36,739 nucleotides of DNA from Angustibacter sp. Root456 (GTDB lineage: Bacteria > Actinomycetota > Actinomycetes > Actinomycetales > Angustibacteraceae): NCBI RefSeq assembly GCF_001426435.1, contig NZ_LMER01000020.1:45815-82553 (forward strand), given 5' to 3'. Position numbers and translations under genes: made by a program. Position 1 is the stretch's first letter. Every line of letters starts with the position of its first letter. Under the pieces are notes generated by a model. That model saw nothing but the letters and a program-made list of their open reading frames with translations, ran no database searches and was not told the DNA's origin. Shown one piece after another: positions 1 to 8,652 of this stretch.

Positions 1-31
1 GGGGTGGGGCGGTCTACTTCATTGCGGGGAG

Positions 32-100
32 GCAACTGGGTGCCCCAGCTGCCTTCCTAGGGCAGCGGGGTGCCCCCGCGCCAACAGACGGGAGAGGTCA
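32..100. repeat. Dispersed ~69-bp intergenic element, copy 1
   Basis: This block lines up without gaps with 12494-12562, at about 55 of 69 identical bases. Both copies carry a CTGGG-N3-CCCAG inverted repeat, a divergent middle of about 13 bases, then a conserved CCGCGCC block and a GGGAGAGGTCA end. The last three bases are the stop codon (on the minus strand) of rlmB, so the element abuts and includes the end of a gene. It may act as a terminator or be a REP-like element. Confidence 0.6.
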
Positions 101-1120
101 GGCGCCGTGGGCGCGGCGCCGCGCGACCTCGTAGAGCGCCACACCGGCCGCGACGCCCGCGTTGAGCGACTCGGTGGCCGCGTGCATGGGGATCGACACG
201 ATGACGTCGCACGTCTCGCGCACCAGCCGCGACAGGCCCTTGCCCTCCGAGCCCACCACGATGACGATCGGGTCGTGCGCCATGGCCAGCTGCGGCAGGT
301 CGACGTCGCCGTCCATGTCGAGCCCGACGACGAAGCAGCCGTCCTTCTGCAGCTGCTCCAGGGCGCGCGTGAGGTTCGTCGCCCGCGCCACCGGCAGCCG
401 CGAAGCCGCACCCGCTGAGGTCTTCCACGCCGACGCCGTCATACCGGCCGCCCGACGCTCGGGCACGATGACGCCGTGCCCACCGAAGGCCGCGGCCGAC
501 CGGACGACGGCGCCGAGGTTGCGCGGGTCGGTGATGCCGTCGAGCGCCACGATCAGCGCGGGCTCGCCCGCCTCGGCGGCGGCCTCGAGCAGGTCGCCGG
601 GGTGGGCGTACTCGTACGGCGGCACCTGCAGCGCCAGGCCCTGGTGGATCGCGCCGTCGGTGAGCCGGTCGAGCTCACCGCGCGGCGTCTCGAGCACCGG
701 GATGCCCAGCTCGCCCGCGGCCTTCAGCGCCTCGCGCACGCGGTCGTCCATGTCGATGCGGCTGGCGACGTACATCGTCGTCACCGGCACCTGCGCGCGC
801 AGCGCCTCGACGACGCTGTTGCGGCCCGCCACCATCTCGCTGCTCGCCTTGCTGCCCTTGCCGCGGGTCTGGCGGCTCGGCGGACGTCCGCCACCACCGC
901 GACCGGACGGCGCCGCGCGCCCACCCTTGGTCAGCGCGGCGTCGCGGCGTTCGGCCGCCTTGCGGCGCTTGGCGGCGACGTGCTTGACGCGGTCCTCCGC
1001 CTTCGGCGTGGGGCCCTTGCCCTGCAGGCCCTTGGGCTTCTGGCCACCGGAGCCGACCAGCGGCCCCTTGCGCGACGCGCCCTTGCGCACCGCACCTCGA
1101 CGTTGGGAGTTGCCGGCCAT
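98..1120 (-). CDS. rlmB: 23S rRNA (guanosine-2'-O-)-methyltransferase, TrmH/SpoU family (RlmB)
   Basis: A 340-aa SPOUT-class RNA 2'-O-methyltransferase that should methylate a guanosine of 23S rRNA using SAM. The start is the ATG of MAGNSQRRG, which shares one base with the cysS stop (TGATG); longer upstream frames run into cysS. About the first 90 residues are a disordered Lys/Arg/Gly-rich extension, common in actinobacterial members. A SpoU substrate-binding domain follows ([12 protein letters not shown]). The catalytic knot has motif 1 ([17 protein letters not shown]), motif 2 ([12 protein letters not shown]) and motif 3 ([17 protein letters not shown]), all intact. It is translationally coupled to cysS, the pairing seen in Mycobacterium. 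Exact target guanosine is inferred from the family. Confidence 0.93.
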   Translation of the reverse strand: MAGNSQRRGAVRKGASRKGPLVGSGGQKPKGLQGKGPTPKAEDRVKHVAAKRRKAAERRDAALTKGGRAAPSGRGGGGRPPSRQTRGKGSKASSEMVAGRNSVVEALRAQVPVTTMYVASRIDMDDRVREALKAAGELGIPVLETPRGELDRLTDGAIHQGLALQVPPYEYAHPGDLLEAAAEAGEPALIVALDGITDPRNLGAVVRSAAAFGGHGVIVPERRAAGMTASAWKTSAGAASRLPVARATNLTRALEQLQKDGCFVVGLDMDGDVDLPQLAMAHDPIVIVVGSEGKGLSRLVRETCDVIVSIPMHAATESLNAGVAAGVALYEVARRRAHGA

Positions 1121-2586
1121 CAGGAGTCTCCGTCCTCGACGCTCGTGCTCTGACGGCCGACCGTCGACCGCGCGAGCGACCACCGGGCTCCGCTGGGGGT
1201 GTCCTCGACGGCGATGCCCGCCGCCGTGAGTCGGTCGCGGATCGCGTCGGCCGCGGCGAAGTCGCGCGCGGCCCGAGCGGCCTGCCGCGCGTCGAGCTCG
1301 GCGCGCACCAGCGCGTCGAGCGCGGACGCCGCCCGGTCGTCGGCCGCCGAGGCGCCCGACCACACCGGGTCGAGCGGGTTGATTCCCAGCACCGACGTCA
1401 TCGCGACGACTGCGCCCAGGCTCTCGCGCACGGACGCGTCGTCGCCCTCGTCGAGCGCGGTGTTGCCGGCGCGCACCGTCTCGTGCACCACGGCCAGCGC
1501 GCCCGAGACGTTGAGGTCGTCGTCCAGGGCCTCACGGAAGGCCTCGGGCAGCTCGACCTCGAACGGCACCGGAGCGACCGCCGACGCGCGCTGCACGAAG
1601 CCCTCGATGCGCTCGACGGCGCTCTCGGCCTCCGCGAGCGAGTCGGGCGTGTACTCGATCATCGAGCGGTAGTGCGCGGCGCCGAGGTAGTAGCGCAACG
1701 CCAACGGCCGCACCGACTTCAGCACCTCGGACACGATGAGCGAGTTGCCGAGCGACTTGCTCATCTTCTCGCCGCCGACGGTCACCCAGCCGTTGTGCAG
1801 CCAGTAGCGCGCGAAGCCGAACCCGGCCGCACGCGACTGCGCCTGCTCGTTCTCGTGGTGGGGAAAGCGCAGGTCGACGCCACCGCCGTGGATGTCGAAG
1901 GTGTCGCCGAGGTACTTGCGCGCCATCGCCGAGCACTCCAGGTGCCAACCCGGACGTCCCCGCCCGTACGGCGAGGCCCAGCTCGCCGACTCGGGCTCGC
2001 CGGGCTTGTGGCCCTTCCAGAGCGCGAAGTCGCGCGGGTCGCGCTTGCCGCGCGGGTCGGCGTCCTCGGCGGGCGACATGTCGTCGACGCGCTGGTGGGT
2101 GAGCTCGCCGTACTGCGGCCAGGACTTCACCTCGAAGTACACGTCGCCGGCGTTCTCGCCCTCGGCGTCGGCGGCGTAGGCGTGGCCGCGCTCGACGAGC
2201 AGGTCCATGATCTCGACCATCTCCGGGACGTGCCCGGTCGCCCGCGGCTCGTACGTCGCGGGCAGCACACCCAGGGCGTCGAGGGCCGCACCGGTCTGCC
2301 GCTCGTGCTCGTAGGCCCAGGCGTACCACGGCTCACCTGCCGCGGCCGACTTGGTGAGGATCTTGTCGTCGATGTCGGTGACGTTGCGCACGACGTCGAC
2401 CTGGTAGCCGTGCCCGGTCTCGAGCCAGCGCCGCAGGATGTCGAACGCGACGGCGAACCGCACGTGCCCGATGTGCGGCGACCCCTGCACGGTGAGGCCG
2501 CAGATGTACAACCCCACGCGGCCCGGCTGCAGCGGCTCGAAGTCGCGCAGCTCGCGGGTGGCGGTGTCGTACAGGCGCAAGGTCAC
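1120..2586 (-). CDS. cysS: Cysteinyl-tRNA synthetase
   Basis: A 488-aa class I synthetase that charges tRNA-Cys in the cytoplasm. Residue C29 (a zinc ligand) precedes the HIGH motif at 38-41; KMSKS is at 274-278. The usual GPTV before the HIGH motif reads GLTV here. The CP domain contains the expected WHLECSAMA zinc-ligand segment, and the C-terminus has the DALR-like anticodon-binding region. Length is typical. The GTG start is chosen because a TAACCT -10-like box lies six bases upstream, which fits a leaderless transcript, and no Shine-Dalgarno is seen. It is divergent from mscR and its stop overlaps the rlmB start. Confidence 0.96.
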   Translation of the reverse strand: MTLRLYDTATRELRDFEPLQPGRVGLYICGLTVQGSPHIGHVRFAVAFDILRRWLETGHGYQVDVVRNVTDIDDKILTKSAAAGEPWYAWAYEHERQTGAALDALGVLPATYEPRATGHVPEMVEIMDLLVERGHAYAADAEGENAGDVYFEVKSWPQYGELTHQRVDDMSPAEDADPRGKRDPRDFALWKGHKPGEPESASWASPYGRGRPGWHLECSAMARKYLGDTFDIHGGGVDLRFPHHENEQAQSRAAGFGFARYWLHNGWVTVGGEKMSKSLGNSLIVSEVLKSVRPLALRYYLGAAHYRSMIEYTPDSLAEAESAVERIEGFVQRASAVAPVPFEVELPEAFREALDDDLNVSGALAVVHETVRAGNTALDEGDDASVRESLGAVVAMTSVLGINPLDPVWSGASAADDRAASALDALVRAELDARQAARAARDFAAADAIRDRLTAAGIAVEDTPSGARWSLARSTVGRQSTSVEDGDS

Positions 2587-2592
2587 CGCCCA

Positions 2593-2598
2593 AGGTTA
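2593..2598 (-). promoter_or_regulatory. Putative leaderless promoter -10 of cysS
   Basis: TAACCT on the minus strand lies six bases before the GTG start of cysS. It fits the actinobacterial TANNNT -10 with transcription starting at or next to the start codon. No convincing -35 is seen. Confidence 0.45.
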
Positions 2599-2641
2599 CC
2601 GGTGGCGCGATGCTCCCCTCGCCGCCGACGAGGCGCCGCCG

Positions 2642-2647
2642 TAGATT
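2642..2647 (+). promoter_or_regulatory. Putative leaderless promoter -10 of mscR
   Basis: TAGATT lies seven bases before the ATG of mscR, with no Shine-Dalgarno. This suggests a leaderless transcript, facing the similar cysS promoter 44 bp away. Confidence 0.45.
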
Positions 2648-2654
2648 CGCTGCC

Positions 2655-3740
2655 ATGCCACAGACCGTGAAGGGTGTCATCGCGCGCTCCAAGGGCGCGC
2701 CCGTCGAGCTGGTCGACGTCGTCGTCCCCGACCCGGGGCCGGGCGAGGCCGTCGTGCAGGTGCAGGCCTGCGGTGTCTGCCACACCGACCTGCACTACCG
2801 CGAGGGCGGGATCAACGACGAGTTCCCGTTCCTGCTCGGCCACGAGGCCGCCGGCGTCGTCGAGGCCGTGGGCGAGGGTGTCACCGACGTCGCGCCCGGC
2901 GACTTCGTCGTCCTCAACTGGCGCGCGGTGTGTGGTGAGTGCCGCGCGTGCCGCCGCGGGCGCCCGTGGTACTGCTTCAACACCCACAACGCCGCCCAGA
3001 AGATGACGCTGGACGACGGCACCGAGCTCACCCCGGCCCTGGGCATCGGCGCGTTCGCCGAGAAGACGCTCGTGCACGCGGGCCAGTGCACGAAGGTCGA
3101 CCCGCAGGCGCCGGCCACGGCGGCGGGCCTGCTCGGCTGCGGCGTGATGGCGGGCTTCGGCGCGGCCGTCAACACCGGCAACGTCCAGCGCGGCGACTCC
3201 GTGGCCGTCATCGGCTGCGGCGGCGTGGGCAACGCGGCGATCGCCGGGGCCGTGCTGGCCGGCGCCACGACCGTGATCGCCGTCGACGTCGACGACCGCA
3301 AGCTCGAGTGGGCGCGCGGGTTCGGCGCCACGCACACGGTGAACAGCCGCGAGCGCAACGCCGTCGAGGCGATCCGCGAGCTCACCGGCGGCTTCGGCGC
3401 CGACGTCGTGGTCGAGGCCGTCGGCCGCCCGGAGACGTACGAGCAGGCGTTCTACGCCCGCGACCTGGCCGGCACGGTGGTGCTGGTGGGCGTCCCGACA
3501 CCGGACCTGAAGATCGAGCTGCCGCTCATCGAGGTGTTCGGCCGCGGCGGGGCGCTGAAGTCGAGCTGGTACGGCGACTGCCTGCCCAGCCGCGACTTCC
3601 CGATGCTCGTCGACCTCTACCGCCAGGGCCGGTTCGACCTCGACGGCTTCGTGTCCGAGACGGTCGGGCTCGGCGACGTCGAGGCCGCGTTCGAGCGGAT
3701 GCACCGCGGCGAGGTGCTGCGCTCGGTGGTGCAGCTGTGA
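2655..3740 (+). CDS. mscR: S-(hydroxymethyl)mycothiol dehydrogenase
   Basis: A 361-aa zinc-dependent medium-chain alcohol dehydrogenase. It is expected to oxidise S-hydroxymethylmycothiol, formed spontaneously from formaldehyde and mycothiol, to S-formylmycothiol with NAD+. The catalytic zinc site is seen in [11 protein letters not shown] and LLGHEAAG, the structural zinc lobe in [15 protein letters not shown], and the Rossmann loop in [14 protein letters not shown]. The NTHNAAQKM segment and overall match are those of mycothiol-dependent rather than simple alcohol dehydrogenases. The ATG is preceded by a TAGATT -10, arguing for a leaderless mRNA. Its stop overlaps the start of the metallo-beta-lactamase gene by four bases, as in the mycobacterial Rv2259-Rv2260 pair. 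A different aldehyde substrate cannot be excluded. Confidence 0.92.
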   Translation: MPQTVKGVIARSKGAPVELVDVVVPDPGPGEAVVQVQACGVCHTDLHYREGGINDEFPFLLGHEAAGVVEAVGEGVTDVAPGDFVVLNWRAVCGECRACRRGRPWYCFNTHNAAQKMTLDDGTELTPALGIGAFAEKTLVHAGQCTKVDPQAPATAAGLLGCGVMAGFGAAVNTGNVQRGDSVAVIGCGGVGNAAIAGAVLAGATTVIAVDVDDRKLEWARGFGATHTVNSRERNAVEAIRELTGGFGADVVVEAVGRPETYEQAFYARDLAGTVVLVGVPTPDLKIELPLIEVFGRGGALKSSWYGDCLPSRDFPMLVDLYRQGRFDLDGFVSETVGLGDVEAAFERMHRGEVLRSVVQL

Positions 3741-4351
3741 GCGCGCGCATCGACCACGCGGTCACGTCCGGCACGTTCAGCCTCGACGGCCAGACCTTCG
3801 ACGTCGACAACAACGTCTGGGTGCTCGGCGACGACGACGAGTGCGTGGTCTTCGACGCCCCCCACGACCTCGAGGCGATCACCGCCCTCGTCGGCGGACG
3901 TCGCGTGGTGGCCGTGCTCTGCACGCACGCCCACGACGACCACGTGGCCGCCGCCCCGGGCCTCGGCGAGCGGGTGGGCGCCCCGGTGCTGCTGCACGCC
4001 GACGACCTCGGGCTGTGGACGCTCACCCACCCCGACATCGCCCCCAACGGCATGCTGCACGACGGCCAGGTGGTGCGGGTCGCCGGTGTCGACGTCCACG
4101 TGATCCACACGCCGGGGCACTCGCCAGGGTCAGTGTGCTTCCACGTGCCGGCACTGCGCACCGTGTTCACCGGCGACACGCTGTTCCAGGGCGGCCCGGG
4201 CGCCACCGGCCGCAGCTTCAGCGACCGGCCGACGATCCTGCGCTCGATCCGCGAGAGCCTGCTCACGCTGCCCCTGGACACCGTGGTGCGCACCGGCCAC
4301 GGCGAGTCGACGACGATCGGCGACGAGGCCGCCACCCTCCCCTCCTCCTGA
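3737..4351 (+). CDS. Metallo-beta-lactamase-fold hydrolase coupled to mscR
   Basis: A 204-aa MBL-fold protein. The binuclear metal site is complete: THAHDDH (HxHxDH), [16 protein letters not shown] and a C-terminal TGHGEST histidine, the pattern of glyoxalase II-like hydrolases. The GTG start overlaps the mscR stop (GTGA), so the two are translationally coupled. In Actinobacteria this neighbour of MscR is thought to hydrolyse the S-formylmycothiol thioester or a related mycothiol thioester; that role is inferred from context, not proven by sequence. The gene ends five bases before the left arm of a long inverted repeat that separates it from convergent ispF. Confidence 0.88.
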   Translation: MSARIDHAVTSGTFSLDGQTFDVDNNVWVLGDDDECVVFDAPHDLEAITALVGGRRVVAVLCTHAHDDHVAAAPGLGERVGAPVLLHADDLGLWTLTHPDIAPNGMLHDGQVVRVAGVDVHVIHTPGHSPGSVCFHVPALRTVFTGDTLFQGGPGATGRSFSDRPTILRSIRESLLTLPLDTVVRTGHGESTTIGDEAATLPSS

Positions 4352-4355
4352 CCGG

Positions 4356-4416
4356 CACTTGTGATGAGTTTGCGACCCTTCTCGACCAAAGGAGGGTCGC
4401 AAACGCGTCACAAGTG
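4356..4416. terminator. Long inverted repeat between convergent genes
   Basis: Arms 4356-4379 and 4393-4416 are 24 nt each, with 22 complementary positions, around a 13-nt loop. Both arms begin or end with CACTTGTGA or its complement, and the core is GTTTGCGACCCT. The right arm includes the last two codons and the TGA of ispF (4408-4410), so it is part of the coding sequence. There is no U-tract. Probable bidirectional terminator between the MBL gene and ispF. Confidence 0.7.
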
Positions 4417-4902
4417 GGCGGCGGAGGCCACCACGAGGGCGGTGGCGACGGCGGCGACGCCCTCGCCGCGGCCGGTCAGGCCGAGGCCGTCGGTGGTGGT
4501 GGCACTGAGCGAGACCGGCGCGCCGCACGCCGTGCTGAGGGCCGCCTCGGCCTCGGCCCGGCGCGGGCCGAGGCGCGGCCGGTTGCCGATGAGCTGCACC
4601 GCCACGTTGCCGATCTCGAAGCCGGCCTCGCGCACGCGCCGAGCGGCTTCCTCGAGCAACGCCGCTCCGGGCGCGCCCGCCCACCGGGGGTCGGACGTGC
4701 CGAAGTGCGTCCCGACGTCCCCGATGCCCGCTGCGGAGAAGAGCGCGTCGCAGCAGGCGTGCGCCACGACGTCGGCGTCCGAGTGCCCCTCGAGGCCCCG
4801 CTCGCCGGGCCAGTCGAGGCCGGCGACGCGCAACGGCCGGTCGCTGCCCTCGGCGGCGAAGGCGTGGACGTCGGTGCCGACGCCGACCCTGGGGAGGCTC
4901 AC
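4408..4902 (-). CDS. ispF: 2-C-methyl-D-erythritol 2,4-cyclodiphosphate synthase
   Basis: A 164-aa IspF of the non-mevalonate isoprenoid pathway. It cyclises CDP-methylerythritol 2-phosphate with release of CMP. The metal-binding motif GVGTDVHAF is at the N-terminus, followed by [18 protein letters not shown] and the C-terminal signature [14 protein letters not shown]. Family members form trimers with an active site between subunits. The GTG start overlaps the ispD stop by four bases (GTGA). Its last codons and stop lie in the right arm of a long hairpin. Confidence 0.95.
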   Translation of the reverse strand: MSLPRVGVGTDVHAFAAEGSDRPLRVAGLDWPGERGLEGHSDADVVAHACCDALFSAAGIGDVGTHFGTSDPRWAGAPGAALLEEAARRVREAGFEIGNVAVQLIGNRPRLGPRRAEAEAALSTACGAPVSLSATTTDGLGLTGRGEGVAAVATALVVASAAHL

Positions 4903-5600
4903 GGCTCGAGCCTAGCGAGCCAGAACTGCGCCAGCGCCAGGTCGTCCGGCGTCGTGATCTTGAAGGCCATGGCGTCACCCGGCACCACCACGACCGGCTC
5001 CCCCAGCCGCTCCACGAGCGCGGCGTCGTCCGTGGCCGCGGCGTCGGCGGCGGCGTGCGCGCGCTCGAGCACCGCCCGGTCGAAACCCTGCGGGGTCTGG
5101 ACGGCGCGCAGGGGGTCACGAGCCACGGTGCCCACGACGGTGCCGTGCGCGTCGACCTCCTTGAGCGTGTCGACCACTGCCAGCCCGGGGACGACGGCGT
5201 GGTGGCCGCCCTGCACCGCCCGCACCACAGACGCCACGAGAGACGGTGGCGCCAGGCACCGCGCGGCGTCGTGCACGAGCACCACCCGCACGTGCGCCGG
5301 CAGCGCCGCGAGCCCGAGCGCCACCGAGTCCTGCCGCTCAGCGCCGCCGGCCACCACCTCGGCGCGGCCAGCCAGCAGCTGCTGGGTCGGGCCCACGAGC
5401 TCGGCGGGCACGACCGCCACGACGTGGTGCACCCCGGCGTCGAGCACCCGGCTCACCGCGTGCTCGAGCAGCGTCGTGCCGGCCAGCTCGACGAACGCCT
5501 TGGGTCGCCCGGCCGCCAGCCGCGTGCCTTGACCAGCGGCCACGACCACGCAGCCGACACCGTCCAGCACCGGCAGCGCGCTCATCGGGTCCGGGCTCAC
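4899..5600 (-). CDS. ispD: 2-C-methyl-D-erythritol 4-phosphate cytidylyltransferase
   Basis: A 233-aa nucleotidyltransferase that makes CDP-methylerythritol from MEP and CTP. The N-terminal CTP-binding loop is [19 protein letters not shown], and [11 protein letters not shown] carries the conserved Asp-Ala-Ala-Arg segment; RAVQTPQGF and the TDDAALVE region follow as in IspD. The GTG start overlaps the stop of the PIN-TRAM gene by three bases and the stop overlaps ispF, so PIN-TRAM, ispD and ispF form one coupled run downstream of carD. IspD and IspF catalyse separated steps of the same pathway. Confidence 0.95.
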   Translation of the reverse strand: MSPDPMSALPVLDGVGCVVVAAGQGTRLAAGRPKAFVELAGTTLLEHAVSRVLDAGVHHVVAVVPAELVGPTQQLLAGRAEVVAGGAERQDSVALGLAALPAHVRVVLVHDAARCLAPPSLVASVVRAVQGGHHAVVPGLAVVDTLKEVDAHGTVVGTVARDPLRAVQTPQGFDRAVLERAHAAADAAATDDAALVERLGEPVVVVPGDAMAFKITTPDDLALAQFWLARLEP

Positions 5601-6682
5601 GAGACCTGCGGCTTGCTGAAGACCATCCGACCGTTCGCGGTGGTGAGCACGCTCGTGACGGCCAGCGACACCTCCTGGCCGATGCGGTCGCGTGAGCGCT
5701 CCGCGACCACCATCGTGCCGTCGTCGAGGTAGCCGATGGCTTGGCCCGGCTCCTTGCCCGCCTTGATCAAGCTGACCCGCACGACGTCGCCGGCGGTCAC
5801 CGGCGGGCGCAGGGCGAGCGCGAGCGAGTGCAGGTTCATCACCGAGACGCCGGCCAGCGCAGCCGCCTTGGCCAGGTTGGTGTCGAGGGTGAGCAGGTGG
5901 GCGCGCCGTTCGAGGCAGGTGCGCACGAGCTTTGCGTCGACGTCCGGCACCTCGCGCACGGTGTCGGGCACGACCTCGACGTCCACGGCGCGGTGCCGGC
6001 GCAGCGCCTCCAGCGCCTCCAGCCCGCGCCGCCCGCGCGAGCGGCGCGTGTCGTCGCCGGCATCGGCCAGGCCCTGCAGCTCGTCGAGCACCGGCTGCGG
6101 CACCACGAACGTGCCGTGCAGGAAGCCCGCGGTGACGACGTCGACTATGCGCCCGTCGATCGCCACCGAGGTGTCGAGCACGCGCTCACCGGACGGCGCG
6201 TTCGACGTCGCGCTCGACAGGCCCGCCTGCGCACCGAACAGCGCGAGCAGGTCGTGCCGGCGGGCCAGACCCACGCGGTACCCCAGCAGGGCCACGGTGA
6301 CGAGCACGAAGCCGAACAGCGGCAGCATCACGACCTGCGACCCCACCAGCAGCAGCGGCCAGGTGACCGCGGCGGCCACCAGGACGCCGATCGCGGCGCC
6401 GATCATGCCCGAGAGCACCTGCTCGGTGGAGCGCTGGCGCAGGCTCTGCTCGGCGGAGGCCACCGAACGGACGGTGAGCCGGGCGATCACCCCGCCCAGG
6501 ACGTAACCGACGGCGGCGCCCAGCAGCACCGCCGCGCCCGTGGCGTCCAGCGGGCCGAGCCGCAGTGAGACCGGCTCCGCCGCGGCAGCGATCTGGTACC
6601 CCAGCCCGGCGAAGAAGACGACGACGAAGAGCCTGAGCAGCTCGATGACGCCGACTGGCACCCGCACGGGACGAGGGTTCAC
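5597..6682 (-). CDS. Membrane PIN-TRAM domain protein (YacL-like)
   Basis: A 361-aa protein with three or four N-terminal membrane segments (starting at about VIELLRLFVVVFFAGLGYQ and again near LSGMIGAAIGVLVAAAV and VVMLPLFGFVLVTVALL). A PIN nuclease-like domain begins at VLDTSVAIDGRIVDV. The C-terminal TRAM domain is about AGKEPGQAIGYLDDG to the end. PIN acidic residues (first Asp of LDTS, later DVDAK and LDTNL) are present. The family is conserved next to ispD and carD in Actinobacteria and resembles Bacillus YacL; its substrate is unknown. GTG at 6682 is preferred over the longer frame because homologues begin close to the first membrane segment. It is not a VapC toxin: there is no antitoxin and it is membrane-anchored. 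Confidence 0.88.
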   Translation of the reverse strand: MNPRPVRVPVGVIELLRLFVVVFFAGLGYQIAAAAEPVSLRLGPLDATGAAVLLGAAVGYVLGGVIARLTVRSVASAEQSLRQRSTEQVLSGMIGAAIGVLVAAAVTWPLLLVGSQVVMLPLFGFVLVTVALLGYRVGLARRHDLLALFGAQAGLSSATSNAPSGERVLDTSVAIDGRIVDVVTAGFLHGTFVVPQPVLDELQGLADAGDDTRRSRGRRGLEALEALRRHRAVDVEVVPDTVREVPDVDAKLVRTCLERRAHLLTLDTNLAKAAALAGVSVMNLHSLALALRPPVTAGDVVRVSLIKAGKEPGQAIGYLDDGTMVVAERSRDRIGQEVSLAVTSVLTTANGRMVFSKPQVS

Positions 6683-6725
6683 GACGTCAGTGTGACGGAT
6701 GATCGGCGCAGCGTGACAACGCAAA

Positions 6726-6754
6726 CGGCCGGCCCGCGCGTGGCGGGCCGGCCG
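6726..6754 (-). terminator. Intrinsic-type terminator downstream of carD
   Basis: A perfect 12-bp stem (CGGCCGGCCCGC and its complement) with a 5-nt loop. On the minus strand it is followed by TTTGCGTT, making this one of the few hairpins here with a short T-rich tail. It lies just after the carD stop and 5' of the PIN-TRAM start. Confidence 0.7.
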
Positions 6755-6761
6755 GTGAGCG

Positions 6762-7244
6762 TCAGGAGGCGAGAACCTCGTCGAGGATGGCCTCGGCCTT
6801 GTCCTCGTTGGTGTGCTCGGCGAGGGCGAGCTCGCTCACGAGGATCTGGCGGGCCTTGGCCAGCATGCGCTTCTCGCCGGCAGACAGGCCGCGGTCCTTC
6901 TCGCGGCGCCACAGGTCGCGCACGACCTCGGCGACCTTGATGACGTCGCCGGAGGCGAGCTTCTCGAGGTTCGCCTTGTACCGGCGCGACCAGTTGGTCG
7001 GCTCCTCGGCGTGAGCGGTGCGCAGCACCTCGAACACGCGGTCGAGGCCCTCCTGCCCCACGACGTCACGGACGCCGACGAGGTCGCAGTTCTCCGCGGG
7101 AACCTCGATGGTCAGATCCCCCTGGGCCACCTTGAGGACCAGGTACATCTTGTCCTCGCCCTTGATCGTGCGGGTCTTGATCTCTTCGATCAGTGCAGCA
7201 CCGTGATGCGGGTACACGACCGTCTCGCCGACTGTGAAGACCAT
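6762..7244 (-). CDS. carD: CarD family RNA polymerase-binding transcription factor
   Basis: A 160-aa essential-type regulator that binds the RNA polymerase beta subunit and stabilises open complexes, notably at rRNA promoters. The N-terminal RNAP-interaction domain ([18 protein letters not shown], about residues 1-65) is Tudor-like. The helical DNA-binding C-terminus includes the conserved [13 protein letters not shown] segment with the tryptophan thought to wedge into the promoter bubble. Length equals mycobacterial CarD. The ATG has a purine-rich GGGGAAAAG stretch upstream. It heads the carD, PIN-TRAM, ispD, ispF order, and is divergent from an LpqE-like lipoprotein as in Mycobacterium. Confidence 0.96.
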   Translation of the reverse strand: MVFTVGETVVYPHHGAALIEEIKTRTIKGEDKMYLVLKVAQGDLTIEVPAENCDLVGVRDVVGQEGLDRVFEVLRTAHAEEPTNWSRRYKANLEKLASGDVIKVAEVVRDLWRREKDRGLSAGEKRMLAKARQILVSELALAEHTNEDKAEAILDEVLAS

Positions 7245-7271
7245 GTGCTCTTTTCCCCTTTCGCGACCTCC

Positions 7272-7300
7272 AGGGTACCACGCGGCGCGAGACGGCAGAA
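7272..7300 (-). promoter_or_regulatory. Putative carD promoter
   Basis: On the minus strand TTCTGC (7300-7295) and TACCCT (7277-7272) are separated by 17 bp, giving a 5' leader of about 20 nt before the carD ATG. The -10 fits TANNNT; the -35 is a weak match. Confidence 0.45.
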
Positions 7301-7417
7301 GGGCCGATTTCCGCGTTTGCGCAGGTCAGAGGCATGCAAGGGCCCGGTAGGGGGCTTGACAGGCCCGTTCACGCGTGCTCCACACACGCCCGGGGGCGGT
7401 CAGGACGGGCGGCCCGA

Positions 7418-7423
7418 TAGGCT
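7418..7423 (+). promoter_or_regulatory. Putative -10 box for the lipoprotein gene
   Basis: TAGGCT, preceded by GA, lies about 67 bp before the lipoprotein start. A TTGACA at 7356-7361 is too far away to be its -35 (56 bp). The rest of the 246-bp carD/lipoprotein gap shows no other clear element. Confidence 0.3.
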
Positions 7424-7490
7424 GGTGGGCGCCAGACAGTCCGACCGCCCGGACGCCGCACCGGGCCCCGTCCGCCAGGAGTCCCACGCC

Positions 7491-7967
7491 GTGATGCGCC
7501 TTCGTCGCCAGGGTGTCCGCGCCCTCGCCCTCGCCGCGGCGGTGTCCGCGCTCTCCGCGTGCAGCTTCTTCTCGCAGACCACCACCGATCTCGAGTACGA
7601 CCCCTCCGACGGGATCAGCGCCAGCGTGGGCGACGTCCTCGCGCGCAACCTGCTCGTCGTGGGCCACGAGGGCAGCGAGGGCCTGGTGTCCGGCGCCCTC
7701 GTCAACACCGGCTCGAGCGACGCGACGGTGACGATCTCGGCGCCGGGCTCGCCGCAGCCCGTGCAGATCTCGGTATCGCCGGGCCAGCTGGTCAGCCTCG
7801 GGGCGGACGCCGACCAGCGCAACGTCGTGGTCGGCAACCTCAAGCAGCCCGCCGGCTCGCTGGTGAAGCTCACGCTCTCGAGCCCCCGCGGGGGCGAGGT
7901 CACCGTCAACGTGCCCGTGCTCGCCCCGCAGAACGCCTACGCCACGGTGACCCCGACGGCGAACTGA
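7491..7967 (+). CDS. Secreted lipoprotein, LpqE-like position
   Basis: A 158-aa predicted lipoprotein. An Arg-rich n-region (RLRRQGVR), a hydrophobic Ala/Leu/Val core and the lipobox LSAC (Cys at about residue 24) predict cleavage and lipid attachment outside the membrane. The mature part (GDVLARNLLVVGHE onward) looks like a small beta-rich domain ending in a Pro/Thr-containing tail. GTG at 7491 is chosen because AGGAG lies nine bases upstream; the following ATG would put it 12 away. Divergent position to carD matches lpqE of Mycobacterium, and the segment around VLARNLLVVG is consistent with that family. Function unknown; a copper-chaperone-like fold has been suggested for related lipoproteins, but no metal motif is visible here. 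Confidence 0.82.
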   Translation: MMRLRRQGVRALALAAAVSALSACSFFSQTTTDLEYDPSDGISASVGDVLARNLLVVGHEGSEGLVSGALVNTGSSDATVTISAPGSPQPVQISVSPGQLVSLGADADQRNVVVGNLKQPAGSLVKLTLSSPRGGEVTVNVPVLAPQNAYATVTPTAN

Positions 7968-7971
7968 CGCC

Positions 7972-8652
7972 CTACCCGTCCAGCTTGTAGCCCAGGCCGC
8001 GCACGGTCGTCAGCAGCGTGGGGTTCGCGGGGTCGGCTTCGATCTTCGAACGCAGCCGCTTGACGTGCACGTCGAGCGTCTTGGTGTCCCCGACGTAGTC
8101 GCTGCCCCACACGCGGTCGATGAGCTGCGCGCGGGTGAGCACGCGGCCGGCGTTGCGCAGCAGCAGCTCGAGCAGCTCGAACTCCTTGAGCGGCAGCTGC
8201 ACGGTCTCGCCGTCGACCGTCACGACGTGCCGCTCGACGTCCATGCGCACCGGGCCGGCCTGCAGCGTGCTCGGCAGCAGGTCGTCGGGCTCGCTCAGCC
8301 GGCGCAGCACCGCCTTGATGCGGGCCAGCAGCTCGCGGCTGGAGTACGGCTTGGTCACGTAGTCGTCGGCGCCGAGCTCGAGGCCCACGACCTTGTCGAT
8401 CTCGGAGTCCTTGGCCGTGAGCATGATGATCGGCACCGAGCTCTGGGTACGCAGCTGCCGGCACACCTCCGTGCCCGACAGCCCGGGCAGCATGAGGTCG
8501 AGGAGCACGAGGTCGGCGCCCGAGCGCTCGAAGTCCGCGATGGCCTGATGGCCGTCGGAGGCCACGGCCACCTCGTAGCCCTCGCGGCGCAGCAGGTACG
8601 ACAGGGGGTCGCTGAAGGACTCTTCGTCCTCGACGACGAGGATGCGGGTCAT
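7972..8652 (-). CDS. regX3: Phosphate-responsive response regulator RegX3
   Basis: A 226-aa OmpR/PhoB-family regulator. The receiver domain has the acidic pocket E8-D9, the phospho-acceptor D52 (VLLDLMLPG), a Thr in IIMLTAK and Lys in YVTKPY. The C-terminal winged helix includes LPLKEFELLELLLRNAGRVLTR, WGSDYVGDTKTLDVHVKRLR and TVRGLGYKL. The ATG is taken because it overlaps the senX3 stop by four bases (ATGA); upstream frame extension lies in senX3. Paired with SenX3, divergent phoU and the Pho box, it should control phosphate-starvation genes. It converges tail to tail with the lipoprotein, only four bases apart. Confidence 0.94.
   Translation of the reverse strand: MTRILVVEDEESFSDPLSYLLRREGYEVAVASDGHQAIADFERSGADLVLLDLMLPGLSGTEVCRQLRTQSSVPIIMLTAKDSEIDKVVGLELGADDYVTKPYSSRELLARIKAVLRRLSEPDDLLPSTLQAGPVRMDVERHVVTVDGETVQLPLKEFELLELLLRNAGRVLTRAQLIDRVWGSDYVGDTKTLDVHVKRLRSKIEADPANPTLLTTVRGLGYKLDG

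Noticed and set aside
162-1229. Long plus-strand ORF opposite rlmB and cysS
   Set aside because: It is the complement of two well-supported genes, with Ser/Arg/Pro-rich translation typical of GC-rich shadow frames.
5597-6682. VapC-like toxin call for the PIN protein
   Set aside because: It has N-terminal membrane helices and a C-terminal TRAM domain, and no antitoxin gene is adjacent.
7356-7361. TTGACA as the -35 of the lipoprotein promoter
   Set aside because: It is 56 bp from the TAGGCT box and no other -10 lies at 16-19 bp.
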